Shown here piece after piece: positions 3,093 through 5,999 of a stretch of DNA of 5,999 bases. A program made the translations under genes and the position numbers. Position 1 is the stretch's first letter; every line of letters begins with the position of its first letter. The notes below the pieces were generated by a model. It ran no database searches. It saw only the letters and a program-made list of their open reading frames with translations, and was not told where the DNA came from. The stretch comes from Pseudomonadota bacterium (GTDB lineage Bacteria > Pseudomonadota > Alphaproteobacteria > Acetobacterales > Acetobacteraceae): positions 1 to 5,999 of the forward strand of contig JAJZFF010000405.1 of assembly GCA_021805485.1 (NCBI GenBank), given 5' to 3'.

Positions 3093-5999
3093 ATGACCCA
3101 TGAAACCGCCTCCGAATTTCTCGCCGCCTGGCAGCGCAACACCACGGCCCTCGCCGGCAGCTACGATCCGGCGCAGGAACACGATGCCTGCGGCGTCGGC
3201 CTGATCGCGGCGCTCGATGGCCGCAAGCGGCGCGACGTCGTCGTCGCCGGAATCGACGCGCTGAAGGCCGTCTGGCATCGCGGCGCGGTCGATGCCGATG
3301 GCAAGACCGGCGATGGCGCGGGCATCCATGTCGAGATTCCGCAGGACTTCTTCGCCGATGCGGTGGAGCGCGGCGGCGACCGCATGCGCCGCGGGCCGAT
3401 CGCGGTGGGCATGGTGTTCCTGCCCAAGACCGATCTCGGCGCGCAGGAGCGCTGCCGGCAGATCGTCGAGACCGAGATCCTGAATTTCGGCTACCGCATC
3501 TATGGCTGGCGCCAGGTGCCGATCGACGTCTCCTGCATCGGCGAGAAGGCGAACGCGACCCGCCCCGAGATCGAGCAGATCATGGTGTGGAACGCGCTCG
3601 GCAAGTCCGAGGAGGAGTACGAGCGCGACCTCTACGTGATCCGCCGGCGGATCGAGAAGGAAGCGATCGCGGCGCAGATTCCCGAGCTCTACATCTGCTC
3701 GCTCTCCTGCCGCTCGATCATCTACAAGGGCATGTTCCTCGCCGAGAGCCTGACGGAGTTCTACCCCGACCTGCTCGACGAGCGGTTCGTCTCGCGCTTC
3801 GCGATCTACCACCAGCGCTATTCGACCAACACCTTCCCCACCTGGCGGCTCGCCCAGCCGTTCCGCTGCCTTGCGCATAACGGCGAGATCAACACGCTGG
3901 CCGGCAACGTGAACTGGATGAAGAGCCACGAGACGCGCCTCGCCGCCGGCGCGCTCGATGATTATCTCGGCGACATCAAGCCGGTGATCCAGGCCGGCAG
4001 TTCCGACACCGCGACGCTCGATGCCGTCTTCGAACTGCTGGTGCATGGCGGCCGCGACGCGATGATGGCGAAGACGCTGATGATCCCGCCCTCGATCGGC
4101 GCCGATGCGACGATGAAGGCCGCGCATCGCAACCTGATCAGCTATTGCAACGCGGTGATGGAGCCGTGGGACGGGCCGGCCGCGATCACCGCGACGGATG
4201 GCCGCTACGTCATCGCCGGGCTCGACCGCAACGGGCTGCGGCCGCTGCGCTTCACCCGCACCAGCGACGGGCTGCTGATCGTCGGCTCGGAAACCGGCAT
4301 GGTCAAGCGCGAGGAGGCGGAGATCGTCGAGCGCGGCCGCGTCGGGCCGGGCGAGACCATCGCCGTCGATCTCGCCGATGGCCGCTTCTACCATCATGCC
4401 GAGCTGATGGACGATCTCGCCGCCCGGCAGGATTTCGGCGCCTGGACCGCCGGCATCAAGGTGATCGACCATATCGTGAAAACCGATGCGCCGGAGCCGG
4501 TTCTCTTCGAGGGCGAGGCGCTGCGCCGCCGCCAGCTCGGCGTCGGCTACACGCTGGAGGAGCTCGAACTCATCCTGCATCCGATGGTCGAGGACGCCAA
4601 CGAGGCGACCGGCTCGATGGGCGACGACACGCCGATCGCCGTGCTGTCGGAGCGTTATCGCGGGTTGCATCACTATTTCCGCCAGAGCTTCAGCCAGGTC
4701 ACCAACCCCGCGATCGACAGTCTGCGCGAAAGCCGCGTGATGTCGCTGAAGACGCGGCTCGGCAATCTCGGCAACGTGCTCGACGAGGATTCCAGCCAGT
4801 GCGATCTGTTGCAGCTGGAAAGCCCGGTTCTCTCGACCGCCGAGTTCGACGCGATGCGCCGGACGATGGGCGACAATGCCTGCGTGGTGAACTGCACCTT
4901 CCCGGTCGCCGATGGCGAGGGCGGGCTGCGCGCCGCGATCGAGCGGATCCGCCGCGAGGCCGAGGAAGGCGTGCGCGCGGGCTGCACGCATGTCATCCTC
5001 ACTGACGAGACGTTTGACGAGGCGCATGCGCCGATCCCGATGATCCTCGCCACCGGCGCCGTGCACACGCATCTCGTCCGCCAGTCGCTGCGGACCTTCA
5101 CCAGCCTCAACGTGCGCGCCGCCGAATGCATGGACGTGCATTACTTCGCCGTGCTGATCGGCGTGGGGGCGACCACGATCAACGCCTATCTCGCGCAGGA
5201 AAGCATCGCCGACCGGCATCGCCGCGGCCTGTTCGGATCGATCAGCCTGAAGGAGTGCATCGGCCGCTACAAGAAGGCGGTGAACAAGGGATTGCTCAAG
5301 GTGATGTCGAAGCTCGGCATCTCGGTGATCTCGTCCTATCGCGGCGGCTACAATTTCGAGGCGATCGGACTCTCGCGCGCGCTGGTGGCGGAATTCTTCC
5401 CCGGCATGCCCTCGCGGATTTCCGGCATCGGCCTGCCCGGCATCGCCCACAAGATGCTGGAACTGCACCGCACCGCCTGGGATTCGGATGCCGTCACCCT
5501 GCCGGTCGGCGGCGCCTATCGCCTGCGCCGCAAGGGCGAGACGCATGCGTTCGACGGGCAGATGGTCCACATGCTGCAGACCGCGGTCGCGACCGACAGC
5601 TTCACGCTGTATCGCAAATACGCCGATGCGGTGAACGCCCAGCCGCCGGTGGCGCTGCGCGACCTGCTCGATTTCCGCAGCGAGGGGATGACGCCGATCC
5701 CGGTGGACGAGGTCGAGAGCATCACCGAAATCCGCAAGCGGCTTGTCGCACCGGGCATTTCGCTCGGAGCGCTCAGCCCCGAGGCGCACGAGACGCTGTC
5801 GATCGCGATGAACCGCATCGGCGCGCGCTCGGATTCGGGCGAGGGCGGCGAGGACGCGGCACGGGCGACGCCGCGGCCGAACGGCGATAACGCGTCGTCG
5901 GCGATCAAGCAGATCGCCTCGGGCCGTTTCGGCGTGACGGCGGAATATCTCAACAACTGCCGCGAGATCGAGATCAAGGTCGCCCAGGGGGCGAAGCCC
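3093..5999 (+). CDS. gltB: Glutamate synthase (NADPH), large subunit, N-terminal 969 residues
   Basis: The alpha subunit of GOGAT hydrolyses glutamine and adds the ammonia to 2-oxoglutarate to give glutamate. The frame is open to the right edge; family length is about 1,500 residues, so roughly a third is missing. A 32-residue propeptide precedes C33 (EHDACGVG), the catalytic cysteine that becomes residue 1 after cleavage. The class II amidotransferase domain (about 33-430) shows WHRGAVDADGKTGDGAG (61-77), HQRYSTNTFPTW (240-251, R242), AHNGEIN (261-267, oxyanion N263 and G264), SSDTATLD (303-310, D305), EPWDGPA (357-363) and GLDRNGLRPLR (376-386). The central domain follows (about 460-800). 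The FMN/2-oxoglutarate domain begins near 860, with ISLGALSPEAHE (889-900), SDSGEGGED (913-921) and IKQIASGRFGVTAEYL (938-953). The last visible residues, EIKVAQGAKP, lead into the FMN core; the [3Fe-4S] cysteines and C-terminal beta-helix lie outside. It is co-transcribed with gltD. Confidence 0.97.
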   Translation, partial: MTHETASEFLAAWQRNTTALAGSYDPAQEHDACGVGLIAALDGRKRRDVVVAGIDALKAVWHRGAVDADGKTGDGAGIHVEIPQDFFADAVERGGDRMRRGPIAVGMVFLPKTDLGAQERCRQIVETEILNFGYRIYGWRQVPIDVSCIGEKANATRPEIEQIMVWNALGKSEEEYERDLYVIRRRIEKEAIAAQIPELYICSLSCRSIIYKGMFLAESLTEFYPDLLDERFVSRFAIYHQRYSTNTFPTWRLAQPFRCLAHNGEINTLAGNVNWMKSHETRLAAGALDDYLGDIKPVIQAGSSDTATLDAVFELLVHGGRDAMMAKTLMIPPSIGADATMKAAHRNLISYCNAVMEPWDGPAAITATDGRYVIAGLDRNGLRPLRFTRTSDGLLIVGSETGMVKREEAEIVERGRVGPGETIAVDLADGRFYHHAELMDDLAARQDFGAWTAGIKVIDHIVKTDAPEPVLFEGEALRRRQLGVGYTLEELELILHPMVEDANEATGSMGDDTPIAVLSERYRGLHHYFRQSFSQVTNPAIDSLRESRVMSLKTRLGNLGNVLDEDSSQCDLLQLESPVLSTAEFDAMRRTMGDNACVVNCTFPVADGEGGLRAAIERIRREAEEGVRAGCTHVILTDETFDEAHAPIPMILATGAVHTHLVRQSLRTFTSLNVRAAECMDVHYFAVLIGVGATTINAYLAQESIADRHRRGLFGSISLKECIGRYKKAVNKGLLKVMSKLGISVISSYRGGYNFEAIGLSRALVAEFFPGMPSRISGIGLPGIAHKMLELHRTAWDSDAVTLPVGGAYRLRRKGETHAFDGQMVHMLQTAVATDSFTLYRKYADAVNAQPPVALRDLLDFRSEGMTPIPVDEVESITEIRKRLVAPGISLGALSPEAHETLSIAMNRIGARSDSGEGGEDAARATPRPNGDNASSAIKQIASGRFGVTAEYLNNCREIEIKVAQGAKP

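Noticed and set aside
3030..5789. A 919-codon open frame on the minus strand opposite gltB
   Set aside because: It is antisense to a clearly conserved gltB frame. Its translation is rich in Arg, His, Asp and Ala without recognisable motifs, as expected when GC-rich codon bias removes stops from the opposite strand.
4145..5890. Plus-strand open frames at 4145-5005 and 5126-5890 that might suggest a frameshifted gltB
   Set aside because: The gltB frame starting at 3093 is open without interruption to the window edge and carries all expected motifs; these are alternate-frame shadows.

Overview
The window looks like ordinary chromosomal housekeeping DNA from a GC-rich alphaproteobacterium. The GltB and GltD sequences have the typical alphaproteobacterial (Azospirillum-like) form, and the RNase D start is the short alphaproteobacterial type. 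Rhodospirillales or Acetobacteraceae is a reasonable guess, but that level is inference. No mobile element, CRISPR array, phage gene or sign of recent transfer was seen.

Layout. Positions 1-234 (minus strand) hold the first 78 codons of a short ribonuclease D gene, running off the left edge. Upstream of it on the same strand is a tRNA-Leu with anticodon CAG and an encoded CCA end (272-357). Its likely promoter lies at about 401-429. The 150-base gap 358-507 separates this minus-strand unit from a plus-strand gene and contains two clear inverted repeats. The plus-strand gene (508-1458) encodes an atypical short-chain dehydrogenase of the complex I NDUFA9-like family. A 177-base gap (1459-1635) follows. 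It is strikingly AT-rich in its middle and ends in a long imperfect hairpin whose 3' arm contains the Shine-Dalgarno of the next gene. Then come gltD (1636-3087, complete) and gltB (3093 to the right edge, 969 codons, incomplete), five bases apart and surely co-transcribed.

How the genes work together. GltB and GltD form NADPH-dependent glutamate synthase (GOGAT). GltD takes electrons from NADPH through FAD and Fe-S clusters. GltB releases ammonia from glutamine at its N-terminal cysteine and joins it to 2-oxoglutarate at its FMN site. RNase D is a 3'-exonuclease acting on tRNA-type precursors and lies directly downstream of a tRNA gene. The NDUFA9-like protein is probably linked to respiratory complex I or quinone-related chemistry, with no direct link to its neighbours visible.

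I do not see a new multi-gene system here. The most interesting non-coding signal is the 15-bp, twice-bulged hairpin at 1572-1630, which would mask the gltD ribosome binding site and so could control GOGAT synthesis at translation. The paired hairpins between the divergent tRNA and NDUFA9-like genes come second.
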